This document shows positions 35,274 to 45,348 of a stretch of DNA of 64,000 nt, piece after piece. Below the pieces are notes generated by a model. It was given only the letters and a program-made list of their open reading frames with translations, was not told where the DNA came from and searched no databases. The stretch comes from Limisphaera sp026417315 (GTDB lineage Bacteria > Verrucomicrobiota > Verrucomicrobiia > Limisphaerales > Limisphaeraceae), in assembly GCF_049537125.1 (NCBI RefSeq), contig NZ_JBMVQY010000001.1:1054001-1118000 (forward strand). Reading direction: 5' to 3'. The position numbers and the translations under genes are program-made. Position 1 is the stretch's first letter, and every line of letters begins with the position of its first letter.

Positions 35274-35821
35274 TTCTGTTGGCCACGGATTATCTGCTGT
35301 TCGAACTGTCGAGCGGGGAACGGATCCCCTATTCGGCGGAACGGATCACTGCGCTGTTGGCCGGGCAGGGCTGCCAACGGGTGGATCACGAGTACCTGGA
35401 GCAAATGGTCAAGGCCGTGTTCCACTATTTTCGCCACGAGCAGGCGCGCGACACGGTCACGCCGGAGGAATTCAGTCAGGCGCTGGAACAGGTGATCCGG
35501 GAGTATCTGGAGCGGCCGGCCGGCGCCTCGCCAGAGGTTCCCGCCGACCGGGTCCCGTCGGCCGATCTGCGGTTGTTGGCAGAGGCGGCCGGGCGGACTG
35601 AATTGTTGTTCTTTCCCGAGCTGCGTCGGGCGGTTCGAATGCAGTTGCAGCGTTCGCCGGGCCGGGTGGAGTTTCACGGCCTGCGCGCCTGCGTGAAACG
35701 CCTGGCCGGGGCGCGCCGTTGGTGTCCGCGATGCGAGGCGTTGCGCGACCGCATCGTGGACTATTTACGGGCCTGCTTGCGCGAGGCGGCCCCGGGAGAG
35801 TGCCTGTTGGTGGTGGACTGA
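35270..35821 (+). CDS. Conserved hypothetical protein coupled to nrdR
   Basis: I do not recognise this 183-residue family. The ATG at 35270 overlaps the nrdR stop (ATGA) and has GGAGG 8 bases upstream, so the protein is made together with NrdR. It is soluble and mostly helical, with FELSSGERIPYSAERITALL near the N-terminus, faintly reminiscent of the Asp/Gly-Arg-start of an ATP cone. A helical middle part (EEFSQALEQVIREYLE) and a C-terminal RRWCPRCEALRDRIVDYL with a single CxxC follow. A role in nucleotide-dependent regulation is inferred only from the coupling. Confidence 0.8.
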   Translation: MILLATDYLLFELSSGERIPYSAERITALLAGQGCQRVDHEYLEQMVKAVFHYFRHEQARDTVTPEEFSQALEQVIREYLERPAGASPEVPADRVPSADLRLLAEAAGRTELLFFPELRRAVRMQLQRSPGRVEFHGLRACVKRLAGARRWCPRCEALRDRIVDYLRACLREAAPGECLLVVD

Positions 35822-35903
35822 CCCTGAACACGCCCATGGCGCCGGCGTGGCCGGCCGGTGCGAGGGGCCTGGAACACAAAAGGAAAAGCCGCACGAGAAC
35901 ACC

Positions 35904-36248
35904 ATGAGCAAGACCATCTTTCAAAAAATCGCGGACGGCGAATTGCCGGCGCAAATCGTGTATCAGGACGAGCACGTGGTGGCGTTTCGCGACATCAATC
36001 CGCAGGCGCCGACCCATGTACTGATCGTGCCCCGCAAACCGATTCGGAACCTGGCTTCGGTGACCCCGGAGGACGCCCCGTTGCTGGGGCACCTGATGGT
36101 CAAAGCGGCCGAGGTGGCCCGGCAGTTGGGATTGGCCGAAAGCGGCTGGCGCATGGTGTTCAACAGCGGCCCGAACGCGGGCGAGGCGGTGCCGCATCTG
36201 CACGGGCACATCCTCGGAGGACGCAAAATGGGCTGGCCGCCGGGTTGA
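35904..36248 (+). CDS. HIT-family nucleotide hydrolase (HinT type)
   Basis: A 114-residue histidine-triad protein of the HinT branch, which hydrolyses AMP-linked phosphoramidates such as AMP-lysine. It opens MSKTIFQKIADGELPAQIVYQDEHVVAFRD-like sequence, has APTHVLIVPRKPI and NSGPNAGEAV, and the catalytic triad in HLHGHILGGRKMGWPPG. Length and C-terminal MGWPPG are typical. It lies 82 bases after the nrdR-linked gene and may be co-transcribed. Confidence 0.94.
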   Translation: MSKTIFQKIADGELPAQIVYQDEHVVAFRDINPQAPTHVLIVPRKPIRNLASVTPEDAPLLGHLMVKAAEVARQLGLAESGWRMVFNSGPNAGEAVPHLHGHILGGRKMGWPPG

Positions 36249-36293
36249 GGCCACCCCCTGAGATGGGCGCGGAGGACTCCGGGCGCCGTCGGT

Positions 36294-38321
36294 TCATCCC
36301 GGTGGGGACACCCGCAGGAGCATCACGCCCCGGCGCGGCACCCGGGCAGAGAAGCCCCCGGGAAAGCGGCCGAGATCCTGATGCCGCCACACGTCCCGCA
36401 CGACGGGGGCGCGGGTCCGCAGCCGGACGAGTTGTCGGGCCCCGGGTTCTCCCGCGCCGGGACGTTGCACAAGCCGCAATTCCGGAATCTCCGTCCACTG
36501 CACGGCAACGGTCGCCGCGCATTCTCCCGCATTGCAGAGTCCCACGGCCACGTCTCCGTTCTGCAGGGGCTTCGCCAGGACGAAGGTGGCTTCGTCCTGG
36601 CGAACGAGGCGGGCACAGAGCCCCAGCGGATCCTGGTTGATGTCGATGACCTCGGGATTTGCCAGCACGTTGAGGGTGAACACGTCCAGCCGCGTCAGGT
36701 CTCCGCTGTAAAAGAGCGGGGCAGCCATCAGCGCCCACAGGGACAGAAACGCGTACTGCTCGGTCGGCGTCAGGGGGCACGGCCGGGGCGGCCCGGCCGA
36801 ACGTGCATCCCCGATCCAGCCGATCTGAATGTAATCGGGATCGTTCCACGCGCCGGGTCTCTGGTGCTCGCGCAGAGCAATGTTCCGGAGGGCCACTTCG
36901 AACAATTGATCCAGCTCGAACCCCAGGTCGCCTCCGGTCCGCCAGGCATGACCGCCGACCTCCGCACCCCATTTCCACACCTCGCCCATGCCGTACTGAC
37001 AGAGATTGAAGACAATGTCGCGCGGCTGTTCTCGGAGCAGCCGGCCCATTTGACGATAGGGTTGTTGCAGCTTCTCCAGTTCCGGGCCGGGATTCGTGCG
37101 GGCGACCTCGCTGTAACTGCACCAGTCGTACTTCAGGAAGTCGAAGCCCCACTCGGCCAATTGTCGGGCGTCCCGGGCCTCGAAGCCAAAACTGCCGGCG
37201 AAGCCCGTGCATGTGCGGGGGCCGGGCGAGGCGTAGATCCCCGCTTTCAGCCCGCGGGCGTGGATGAAGTCGGTCAAGGCGCGCATGTCGGGGAAGTGAG
37301 CATTGGGCAGGATCCGGCCCGCCGGACCCCGCAAAGGCCCCACGCGGAGGGGATCGCCGTGCTGCTCGGCGTTCATCCAGCAGTCGTCCAGATTCACATA
37401 CTGATACCCCACATCGGCCAGACCGCTCCGGACCAGGATCTCTGCGGCTTCGCGGACGATGGAGTCGGTGATGCGGTCATAGTGGGCATACCAGGGGTTC
37501 CAGCCCATCGGCGGGGTCAGCGCCAGCCGATCGCCCAGGATGAGCCGGAAGGAGCGCCAGGCAACGCCGTGACGGTTCCGGACCTCGAAGGTCAGGTCGT
37601 AAGTCCCGGCGCCCGCCGGCGTCGTACCGCTCACGATTCCGGTACGCGGGTCCACGTGCAAACCGCGCGGCAACCCGTAAACCCGGAAGTGCAGGGGGCG
37701 CTCGCCCTGCACCGGGATCCGGTACAAAAACGGCCGAGCCGGCCGGGCTCCGTACACGGTTGGGCCGCAAATCCGAGGTGCCGGTCCCGGCGGCGGCGTC
37801 AGCAGGTAGGGCTTCTCTTCCGGCACCGGCTCGGGTCGCGGTGGAGACCCGCGCACTTCGAACCGCGCCTCCGCCCAGTTCGCATGATCGTAACTGATGC
37901 CATCGCCGCCGTCCGTCACCCGCAATAGCAACACCCGGACGCCGCGCAGATCCACGTTCACTTCTCGGGCGGCGTCTCCCGGTCGCATCACCCCCGAGCG
38001 AAACAGCCAGCGATCGTCGCCCAGGATCTGGAACTCGACCGAACCGGGTCCCTGCGCATGATCGTCCACTCCCACCCACGCCCGAAACCGATCCACCTGC
38101 CCATCCAGGTGAAGCCGAAACCGGCTCTGTGCATGAGTGCCCACGCCTCGCTCGAACGTCCGACCTGCAATCTGCAAGGGCCGCTCACGTATGGAACGAT
38201 TGATTTGGGGCGTGCCCCATCCCTGCCGCAAAGTCGAGAGATCGAGGGTGTCGAGCCAGACGGTTTCCGCAACCACCGGAATTGCCAGGGACAAACCGAG
38301 CGCAATCCATTTCGCAGTCAT
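36294..38321 (-). CDS. Secreted alpha-galactosidase, GH27 with NPCBM domain
   Basis: Extracellular or periplasmic alpha-galactosidase, 675 residues. A signal peptide (MTAKWIALGLSLAIPVVAET) is followed by an NPCBM carbohydrate-binding domain (about 20-160; RTFERGVGTHAQSR, FRAWVGVDD). A short Ig-like putative-sugar-binding segment (about 180-265) precedes a GH27 catalytic barrel beginning LTPPMGWNPWYAHYD. The nucleophile Asp is in FLKYDWC (near 410). The C-terminal beta domain ends the protein. Typical substrates are terminal alpha-galactose units on galactomannan or raffinose-type sugars, but specificity cannot be read here. The ATG at 38321 has GGGAG 6 bases in front. Confidence 0.9.
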   Translation of the reverse strand: MTAKWIALGLSLAIPVVAETVWLDTLDLSTLRQGWGTPQINRSIRERPLQIAGRTFERGVGTHAQSRFRLHLDGQVDRFRAWVGVDDHAQGPGSVEFQILGDDRWLFRSGVMRPGDAAREVNVDLRGVRVLLLRVTDGGDGISYDHANWAEARFEVRGSPPRPEPVPEEKPYLLTPPPGPAPRICGPTVYGARPARPFLYRIPVQGERPLHFRVYGLPRGLHVDPRTGIVSGTTPAGAGTYDLTFEVRNRHGVAWRSFRLILGDRLALTPPMGWNPWYAHYDRITDSIVREAAEILVRSGLADVGYQYVNLDDCWMNAEQHGDPLRVGPLRGPAGRILPNAHFPDMRALTDFIHARGLKAGIYASPGPRTCTGFAGSFGFEARDARQLAEWGFDFLKYDWCSYSEVARTNPGPELEKLQQPYRQMGRLLREQPRDIVFNLCQYGMGEVWKWGAEVGGHAWRTGGDLGFELDQLFEVALRNIALREHQRPGAWNDPDYIQIGWIGDARSAGPPRPCPLTPTEQYAFLSLWALMAAPLFYSGDLTRLDVFTLNVLANPEVIDINQDPLGLCARLVRQDEATFVLAKPLQNGDVAVGLCNAGECAATVAVQWTEIPELRLVQRPGAGEPGARQLVRLRTRAPVVRDVWRHQDLGRFPGGFSARVPRRGVMLLRVSPPG

Positions 38322-39108
38322 GAGGACTCCCGTGACGCGCCACCCACGGCCAGGTTCGGGTGCATCGTCCGTCGGGCCCAGCTTCTCACAACCCCCGGAG
38401 CCGCGGCAACGCCGGGCTGCGTCCCAGAGAGCAAGCCGTTCCGGGGAGGGTTCATCGCGCGTGCACGTATGCTCGTGTCCCTCGAGAGGCTCGCATGGAA
38501 CAGGTGAGCCCCCAGCGAGTCCGACCGCGGCTGGCCGGACCCGGGTCCGCTTCGCGGCGTGCAAGTCGACGGGACCTCGCTGCCCCACTCTGTCGGATCA
38601 CGGGATGACGACGCGGGAACGGAGGCAAGCGTTGCCGTCGACCCGATGAATCTCGGACAACCCTCCGGCGACTTTGCAGGACGAGCCCGACTTGTCAGCC
38701 GATGCCTCCGTTCCCCCAGGCACGCGTGGCGCGATGTCTTCCGCATGCGACGGGGGGGCGGCTCCGCACGGAAGTCCCCTCGCCGGCGGAGCCGCTCGCC
38801 CCATGAGCCGACGCCGTGGAAGAGGCGCGAGCCGCGAAGGCCGGGCTCGTGCGGGTGTGGGACGCGAGGGTACGGGCTGTAGAGTCGCAGCATAAGGAGA
38901 CCCGGGGTTGCCTTTGACGATTCAGACCGGCGCCGGACGGGAGGGTGTGCGAGGCGTTCGCATGGTCCGGCAGACCACAAAAGACCTTTCCCCGCGGGAC
39001 GATTGGCGTTTTGCTGGGAACGCAAAAGGTGCGGACGAGCGGCGGCGCCGGATCGGACCCGGAAGTTGTTTGCTCGCCGCGGCCCACCGGTCATCGATTG
39101 AGAACGGC
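38322..39108. other. Divergent intergenic region
   Basis: 787 bases between the GH27 gene and the zincin gene. Frames here lack domains and their starts lack ribosome-binding sites. No RNA gene recognised. Confidence 0.45.
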
Positions 39109-39480
39109 ATGCAGCCTTGCTGGGACAAGCTGAAACGTCTGGCCATCGGAGAAGTGGAGGCGACACTGGAAGCCTTGCCCGCACCGCTGCGGGCGCGCGC
39201 CCGCGCCGTTCCGGTGACGCTGGAACGGCGCCCCGGCCGGGCGCTGTTGGAAGAAGGCTATGCGCCCGACACGCTCGGCATGTTCTCCGGAGCGCCCTTC
39301 GCCGAGGAAGGCCAGGTGCCGTTGCCGCCTCAAATCATTTTGTTCCTTCTGAACCTGTGGGAGTTTGCCGGCGGCGACGAAGAGGTTTACCGAGAAGAGG
39401 TCCGGACGACCTATCTCCACGAGTTGGGGCATTATCTGGGGTTGAGCGAAGAGGAACTCACGGATCGTGGCCTGGAGTAG
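39109..39480 (+). CDS. Small zincin-like metallopeptidase family protein
   Basis: A 123-residue protein with the zinc motif YLHELGHYLGL near residue 104 and an acidic residue cluster (EEELTDRGLE) at the end, where a third ligand is expected. It fits the minimal zincin family (Zincin_1), stand-alone one-domain metalloproteases of largely unknown role. Start ATG at 39109 is the first after plausible ribosome-binding sequence GAGAACGG; the frame extends 67 codons upstream but that part is unlike the family. The glycosidase gene begins 68 bases later, though a functional tie is doubtful. Confidence 0.82.
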   Translation: MQPCWDKLKRLAIGEVEATLEALPAPLRARARAVPVTLERRPGRALLEEGYAPDTLGMFSGAPFAEEGQVPLPPQIILFLLNLWEFAGGDEEVYREEVRTTYLHELGHYLGLSEEELTDRGLE

Positions 39481-39548
39481 GTCCGAGCGGCCGGAACCCC
39501 GCGCAACCGTCTTTCGAGAGGCTCATACGTTCATTCGAGACCCCTGGC

Positions 39549-41888
39549 ATGCGAGAAACCCGTAAGGTTGCACGTGTCATGAAGTGCGCCGGCATAATGT
39601 TGGTGCCGTGGCTGGCTTGTGCCGGTCTGGAGACGGCAGGCGCGCAGCAAGCCCGGATCACGAATGAGGTGCTCGACGTGCGCTGGGTTCCAACCAGCGG
39701 GGAGTTGATTCTGGCCCGAGGCGCGCCTCCAGAGACCTTCCTTCAGATCCGAGTACCGGAAAGTGCCGGCAACCCGGCGCGGCTCTACACGATCGAAGAT
39801 CCCGTCTTCGGGACAGGGCAGGCCCTGGAATTGTCGATGCCGGGTCACGCAAAGTTCCAGGTCCGCCTCCATCCGGGCCTGCCGCTGGTCCTGGGGTTGG
39901 CCACTTTTGGAGCCGAGGCCTTTTCGGATGGGACACTTCGGCGAATCGAGCTTTGGCAAGGGCTCCTGACGGTTGCATCGGGACGGGAACCCTGGCGGGT
40001 CCTGGGCACCGGAGGATTGGCCGATCCGGATCGGAATCCCGGCTCGTATGTATGGCTCGCAGTGGTGCGACCCCGGTCGCGCGAAGGTCTCGTCTGTGGT
40101 TGGCTCACCCACGACCGCGCAAGTGGTGTGTGGTTCACTGACGGTGGTGGGGAGACCGTTCGCGTTCGCGCCCGGCTGGACTACGGTCGCGTGGCGCTGC
40201 GTCCCGGAGACACGGTCGTCACGGAGACCTGGGCCGTGGGCTGGTTCGAGGACGCGCGGCTGGGCCTGGAACAATGGGCGGAGGCCGTGGCACGGCAGTA
40301 TCGGATTCGCCTGCCCCCGCAACCTGCCGGCTACTGCACCTGGTACTCTCGCCCCCATGGCGGCGCCTCCGACGAGGTGCACCTCCGGCAACTGGCCGAG
40401 TTCGCCGCCCGGGAGCTCGCGCCGTACGGCTTCCGCGTGGTGCAGATCGACGACAAGTGGCAGGCGGGAGTGTCCACCAACGGTCCGCGCCGCAACTTCA
40501 CCACACACGACCCGCAGGGGCCCTATCCCTCCGGCATGAAAGCCGCCGCCGACGGTCTGCGCGCCCTGGGATTGATCCCGGGTCTCTGGTTCATGCCCTT
40601 TGCCGGTACCTGGTACGATCCGTTCTTCGCGTCGCATCAGGATTGGTTTGTCCGACGCGAGGATGGTCAACCCTACGAAACGGCCTGGGGAGGGACCTGT
40701 CTGGATCTGACTCACCCGGGCGCGCGGGCCCACGTGGCCGACGTCACCCGGCGCATCGTCCACGAATGGGGCTTCCGGTACCTGAAGCTTGACGGACTCT
40801 GGACCGGCACGGCCACCCGACAGCAATACATCAACAGCGGCTACAAGGAAGATCACATGGGCGACGCCGTCTTCCACGATCCTCACCGCTCCAACCTCGA
40901 AGCGTACCGGGAGGGCCTGCGCCTGGTTCGTGCCATTGCGGGTCCGGACGTTTTCCTGCTGGGTTGCAACGGCCCCCAGAACATGCGTTCCTACGGCGGC
41001 GCCATCGGACTGGTTGATGCCATGCGCGGGGGGCCGGACAACGGACCGGACTGGGAGCGACTTCTCCGCGGTCCCCTCTTCAGCTCCCGGCAGTACTTCC
41101 TCCATGGACGGATCTGGTACAATGACCCGGACCCGGTGTATGTCCGAACCACGGTTCCATTGGAGCAGGCGCGACTGCTTTGCTCCTGGGTGGCCCTCAG
41201 CGGCCATCTTTGGATGAACAGCGACTGGTTACCGGAGCTGCCACCGGAACGGCTCGACATCCTCAAACGCACGCTCCCGCCACACGGACTCCGGTCCCGA
41301 CCCGCCGATCTGTTCGAACGCGAACCTGCCCGGATTTGGCTTCTGAAGGACGACCGCTCTGTGCCTCCGCGCCTGGTGCTGGGCCTGTTCAACTGGACCC
41401 GTCAGCCCTGGTCCGTGGACGAACCCATTGAGTCTCTCGACCTGCGGCCCGACACGGTTTACGACGTGTTCGATTTCTGGGACCGACAACGTCTGCCGCC
41501 CCTGCAAGAACGCCTCCGAATCGAGGTCCCCGCGGCCGCCTGTCGCATCCTGGCGTTGCGGCCTCGAGCCGATCACCCCCAATTGCTCAGCACTTCCCGC
41601 CACGTTACCCAGGGGATTGTGGACGTCCTCGAAGAAACATGGGACCCTGCCACACGTACGTTGTCCGGTCGAAGCCGCGTCGTGGCTGCCGACCCGTACG
41701 AGATCCGGATGGTGCTACCCGAGCCGACGGGACGTTGGCGCGTCGCGGCCGCGGAGGCTCTCCCGGGCGATGGCTCGGCGCGGGCGCCTGCGCAAATGAC
41801 GACCGAGGACGGCCTGGCCCGCGTGCTCTGGCATCCGACAGAAACCGGGATTCTTCACTGGAAGGTTCGGTTCGAGACGGGACCTTGA
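39549..41888 (+). CDS. Secreted GH36-like (clan D) alpha-galactosidase-type glycosidase
   Basis: A 779-residue secreted glycosidase. The signal peptide ends near residue 33 (LETAGAQQ). A large N-terminal beta-sandwich (to about 255) precedes a catalytic barrel with GYCTWYSRPHGG, VVQIDDKWQ, GLWFMPFAGTWYD and the probable nucleophile Asp in YLKLDGLWTG (near 416). A C-terminal beta domain is present (FNWTRQPW...AACRILALRP), then about 110 further residues. Barrel motifs place it in clan GH-D close to GH36, but it is divergent, and its sugar may not be galactose. A second ATG at 39579 is also possible as start. It probably works with the GH27 enzyme encoded on the other strand. Confidence 0.8.
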   Translation: MRETRKVARVMKCAGIMLVPWLACAGLETAGAQQARITNEVLDVRWVPTSGELILARGAPPETFLQIRVPESAGNPARLYTIEDPVFGTGQALELSMPGHAKFQVRLHPGLPLVLGLATFGAEAFSDGTLRRIELWQGLLTVASGREPWRVLGTGGLADPDRNPGSYVWLAVVRPRSREGLVCGWLTHDRASGVWFTDGGGETVRVRARLDYGRVALRPGDTVVTETWAVGWFEDARLGLEQWAEAVARQYRIRLPPQPAGYCTWYSRPHGGASDEVHLRQLAEFAARELAPYGFRVVQIDDKWQAGVSTNGPRRNFTTHDPQGPYPSGMKAAADGLRALGLIPGLWFMPFAGTWYDPFFASHQDWFVRREDGQPYETAWGGTCLDLTHPGARAHVADVTRRIVHEWGFRYLKLDGLWTGTATRQQYINSGYKEDHMGDAVFHDPHRSNLEAYREGLRLVRAIAGPDVFLLGCNGPQNMRSYGGAIGLVDAMRGGPDNGPDWERLLRGPLFSSRQYFLHGRIWYNDPDPVYVRTTVPLEQARLLCSWVALSGHLWMNSDWLPELPPERLDILKRTLPPHGLRSRPADLFEREPARIWLLKDDRSVPPRLVLGLFNWTRQPWSVDEPIESLDLRPDTVYDVFDFWDRQRLPPLQERLRIEVPAAACRILALRPRADHPQLLSTSRHVTQGIVDVLEETWDPATRTLSGRSRVVAADPYEIRMVLPEPTGRWRVAAAEALPGDGSARAPAQMTTEDGLARVLWHPTETGILHWKVRFETGP

Positions 41889-42350
41889 GCATGCAGCCCC
41901 GCCGGGCCGGCCACCGGGCACTTCGCAGGGAAGCCGGCTCATGCAAGCGGTGCACCCTGGCACCTCGCCCTCGCCCGCGTTGGCCATCTGCTGCCGGCCC
42001 GAGTGCGTTTCCGACTGCCTCCCAACCTTCGGTGCGAGCATGGCAAGACGGCCGAATGGCAAGGGGCATGGTTCGGGTGTAGCAGGGCTGACCTCCGGTG
42101 CAGGGACAACAGGCGGGGCTCCCGATCGCCGGATCGCCTGACCGCCTCGGCGGGGGTCCCTGAACCCGTGGTACGCGTTTGGTTTGCCAGCTTCACTCTC
42201 TGGACTGCTGGGGCCGCGTCCCGGTCGGCCCGGGATCAGGCCAGAGGTGTCACGGCAGTTGCGGGGTCGGCCCTTTGCTCGTCGCACCCCTGCCGACGCC
42301 CCCCGGAACGGACCAGCGCCCGGGCCGCAACAGACGGGCGTCAGCGTATC
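41889..42350. other. Convergent intergenic region
   Basis: 462 bases between two convergent genes. No protein, RNA gene or T-tract terminator was recognised. Confidence 0.4.
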
Positions 42351-45149
42351 TTACGGCAGGACCAGTCGGAAGAACTGCGGATACGGCAGGGCCGGCAGGA
42401 CGACTCGGTAGGTGGCGTCCTGCAAGGCGGGTGCGTTGGTGACCGGCCACCAGATCACCGGAGGCGTCAAATTGGTGGTCTGCTGGAGCACAAAGCCGGC
42501 CGGGACCGCCGACCACCGCAACTCCAGCTCTCCGGAGGCCCGTAAACGGCGGACCTCCACGCGCGGCGCAGACTGCACGGGAATCGCCTGGGAGAATTCG
42601 GAAGTGTGCCCCTGGGCATCGGTGGCGGTGGCGGTCAACCACATGCCCGTTGGGACGGACACCGGCAGGGTGACGGAAAACACGCCGCGACAATTCCCCG
42701 CCGTGGTGACCACTGCCTGCCCCAGAGGGAACATCCCCTCGCCGTGGCTCGAGGGTTCGTTGGTGGGGTGGGCGTAGAAGTACAGGGTGTAAGTCCGGCC
42801 GGCGACACTTTCGAGCCAGCCCCGCACGGCGAGCGTTGTGGCCGAGGCGACCGCCTGGGTCAACACGGGAAAGTTCTGCTGGAAATTAGCCCCACCGTCG
42901 GAGTCGCACGCATCGTTGGCCGTCACGCCGTCGTTGCCGAGGTCGATGCCCAATCCATTGGGGGCCGTGCCACCGTTGCTGAAGATGTTATTGCCCAACA
43001 CAGTGACATTGGTGGAGCCGCTGCGGATGCGGATGCCGTCCCAACCGCTGCTCCGGGCCCAGCCGATGCGGTTGTAACTTTCCGGAGCGGGGCCGCCGAT
43101 GAGGTGGTGGGAGCTGTTGGTGAGAAACTCCACGTTGTGATAGGTGTTGCCGAGCGGGCTCCACCCGTCGGCCTGCACGCCAATGTAGTTTCCCTGGATC
43201 ACCCAGCCGCGCGTGCCGGGCCCCGTCAGGTAAAGGCCATTCCATCCGTTGCCCGAAATAACGTTGCCTTCACCGGCCGCGATGCCGCCCACATGGTTGG
43301 TGGGTGCATCATATCCCGAGATCCCGTCTCGGACATTGCCGCGGGCCAACATGCCCGTGCGATCGGTGCCAATGTAATTGCCGAGGATCCGGTTGCGGGT
43401 GGCCCACGGCCCCTGGAGATAGATGCCGCTGTCGGCATTCGCCGAAATCCAGTTGCGCGCCTCGGGAATGCCGCCTCCGATGCGGTTGTCCGGGGCGTTG
43501 GTGATGCCGATGCCGGCCACCTGATTGCCCAGGGTCGTGTGGCCCGAGGCGTCCAGCCCGATGATGTTTCCCGCGACCACGTTGTTGGAGGCACTGCGCT
43601 CCACCAGAAACACGCCGTTTTCGAGGTTGCCACTGATGACATTGCCGGCGCCCGCCACTTCGCCCCCAACGAGGTTGGCGGGGCCGTCCACGCGAATCCC
43701 GGACAACCCGTTGGGCAGGGGCTGGCGTCCCTGGACGTCAGTGCCGATGAAATTGCCCTGGATGCGGTTGCCCTGGGCTGCGGCGCCGTTCACATACACG
43801 CCATAGGCGGCATTGCCGGAAATCACGTTGCGATCCGCGGCAACCGTGCCCCCCACGAGGTTGGAGGAAACCCCTTGCAGCAGCACGCCATCGAACTGGT
43901 TGCCCAGCGGCGCCAGTCCCGTGGCGTCCGTTCCAATGAAATTCCCGGCAATCACGTTGGAGACGGCACCGGTCCCGGTGATTGCGATCCCGCTCAGCGC
44001 GTTGGCTGAAATGACATTTCCCGGGCCCACCCGGTTGAACGAAGCCCGATGGATTTCCAGGCCACGGCCGCGATTGGGCAGGCCGTTGGTCCCGGAAATG
44101 TCGGTGCCGATGCGGTTGCCCAACACCTCGTTGAACGATCCGCCGCCGCCAAAGCCGATCGTGATGTGAACGCCGTTGGACCGGTTTCCGGAAATCACGT
44201 TGCCCGAGCCGGCCTCCAGTCCGCCGATTCGGTTGCTGACTCCACCCAGGATCACCACGCCGTGCAGGTTGCCAAGCGCGCGGCGTCCGGTGGCATCGGG
44301 ACCAATGAGATTGCCCTCGATCCGGTTGAACAGCGCCGCCGGGCCCATCAGATAAACGCCCGCCTGTCCGTTCCCGGACAGCACGTTGCCCGCCCCGGGC
44401 TCGCGGCCGCCCACCCGGTTGCCCGCAGCGGCCGAAATGAGAATCCCGTTTTGCGCGTTGCCGAGGGCATTGGTCCCAGTGGCGTCCACGCCAATGTAAT
44501 TGCCCTGGATTACGTTGCCCGAGGCCGGTGCGTCCAGCAGGAAGATGCCGCCCTGGTTGCCTCCGGCGATGACATTGCGTTGATGCGGTTGGGTGCCGCC
44601 GATGCGGTTGCCCGACGTGCGTACGGTGACGCCGCCCTGCGCGTTGGGGGCAGCGGCACGGCCGTCGGGCGTCACCCCGATGTAACAGCCCTCCACCACA
44701 TTGCTGCCCCCGAATTCGATGCGGATCCCGTCGCCGCTGAAGCGGTTGATGCACAGTGCCCGGATCACGCTGTTGGAGGTCAGGAGGTAAAGCCCATGGG
44801 CGTTGGCTCCGGCCGCCGAACCGTTCAGCTCGATGAGCGGCGTCCCGCTGTAGCCGGGCTGGCTCGAGCCGTCCAGGATCAGGGGCTCGCGAATGGCCGG
44901 CAACGGACTCTGCAGGCCGAGGGTGAACGGGCCGGCCCCGGCGAGTTGAAAGCGCACCGTGTCCGGACCGGGGGTTGCCTCGGCATCCAGAATGGCCTGG
45001 CGCAGGCTTCCAGGGCCGCTGTCGGCGGTGGTTGTGACCGTGAAGACGGCAGCGGAAAGCGTCGCAGGGATCAGACACCCGGTCACACAGGCAGCGACGA
45101 TCCCCCGCAAAAGTCTGCAGGCTCGCACCTCCCAAACCTCTCTTTGCAT
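42351..45149 (-). CDS. Secreted right-handed beta-helix repeat protein
   Basis: A 932-residue secreted protein. After a signal peptide (about residues 13-33) and a TVTTTADSGPGSLRQAI segment, typical of choice-of-anchor/beta-helix surface proteins, most of the chain is a repeat of about 60-70 residues. Its core phrases are NVISGN, N.I.GN.IGTDATG and LGN..GV.I...N.IGG, repeated about ten times, giving a right-handed parallel beta-helix. The last 60 residues form a small module ending FFRLVLP that resembles the subtilase C-terminus at 1743-6806. No catalytic residues can be assigned; adhesion or polysaccharide binding is inferred. The ATG at 45149 fits the promoter at 45162-45189; a GTG at 45128 has the better ribosome-binding site. 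Confidence 0.85.
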   Translation of the reverse strand: MQREVWEVRACRLLRGIVAACVTGCLIPATLSAAVFTVTTTADSGPGSLRQAILDAEATPGPDTVRFQLAGAGPFTLGLQSPLPAIREPLILDGSSQPGYSGTPLIELNGSAAGANAHGLYLLTSNSVIRALCINRFSGDGIRIEFGGSNVVEGCYIGVTPDGRAAAPNAQGGVTVRTSGNRIGGTQPHQRNVIAGGNQGGIFLLDAPASGNVIQGNYIGVDATGTNALGNAQNGILISAAAGNRVGGREPGAGNVLSGNGQAGVYLMGPAALFNRIEGNLIGPDATGRRALGNLHGVVILGGVSNRIGGLEAGSGNVISGNRSNGVHITIGFGGGGSFNEVLGNRIGTDISGTNGLPNRGRGLEIHRASFNRVGPGNVISANALSGIAITGTGAVSNVIAGNFIGTDATGLAPLGNQFDGVLLQGVSSNLVGGTVAADRNVISGNAAYGVYVNGAAAQGNRIQGNFIGTDVQGRQPLPNGLSGIRVDGPANLVGGEVAGAGNVISGNLENGVFLVERSASNNVVAGNIIGLDASGHTTLGNQVAGIGITNAPDNRIGGGIPEARNWISANADSGIYLQGPWATRNRILGNYIGTDRTGMLARGNVRDGISGYDAPTNHVGGIAAGEGNVISGNGWNGLYLTGPGTRGWVIQGNYIGVQADGWSPLGNTYHNVEFLTNSSHHLIGGPAPESYNRIGWARSSGWDGIRIRSGSTNVTVLGNNIFSNGGTAPNGLGIDLGNDGVTANDACDSDGGANFQQNFPVLTQAVASATTLAVRGWLESVAGRTYTLYFYAHPTNEPSSHGEGMFPLGQAVVTTAGNCRGVFSVTLPVSVPTGMWLTATATDAQGHTSEFSQAIPVQSAPRVEVRRLRASGELELRWSAVPAGFVLQQTTNLTPPVIWWPVTNAPALQDATYRVVLPALPYPQFFRLVLP

Positions 45150-45161
45150 GACGTTGGCGGG

Positions 45162-45189
45162 ACTCTAACACACGATCCTTCCGGGGCAA
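45162..45189 (-). promoter_or_regulatory. Candidate promoter of the beta-helix gene, near-leaderless
   Basis: Minus strand: TTGCCC (45189-45184), 16-base spacer, TAGAGT (45167-45162). The expected transcription start near 45155 is six bases before the ATG at 45149. Confidence 0.5.
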
Positions 45190-45348
45190 GTGAGAGCCAC
45201 GGTCTCTTTTGGGGACGAACCCGGGAAGGCCGGGCGACACTCTCGGGGAAAAGGGCGCCCGAACCGGTGCAAACCCCGCGTCAATCGAGCGGGCCTTTTT
45301 CTCCACCGGGGCCCGGGCCGGCCGCCTCGTCCGGCAGGACACCTCGGG

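Noticed and set aside
42606..44009. 467-codon plus-strand frame opposite the beta-helix gene
   Set aside because: Antisense to a clear repeat protein; its own repeats are a by-product of the beta-helix repeats.
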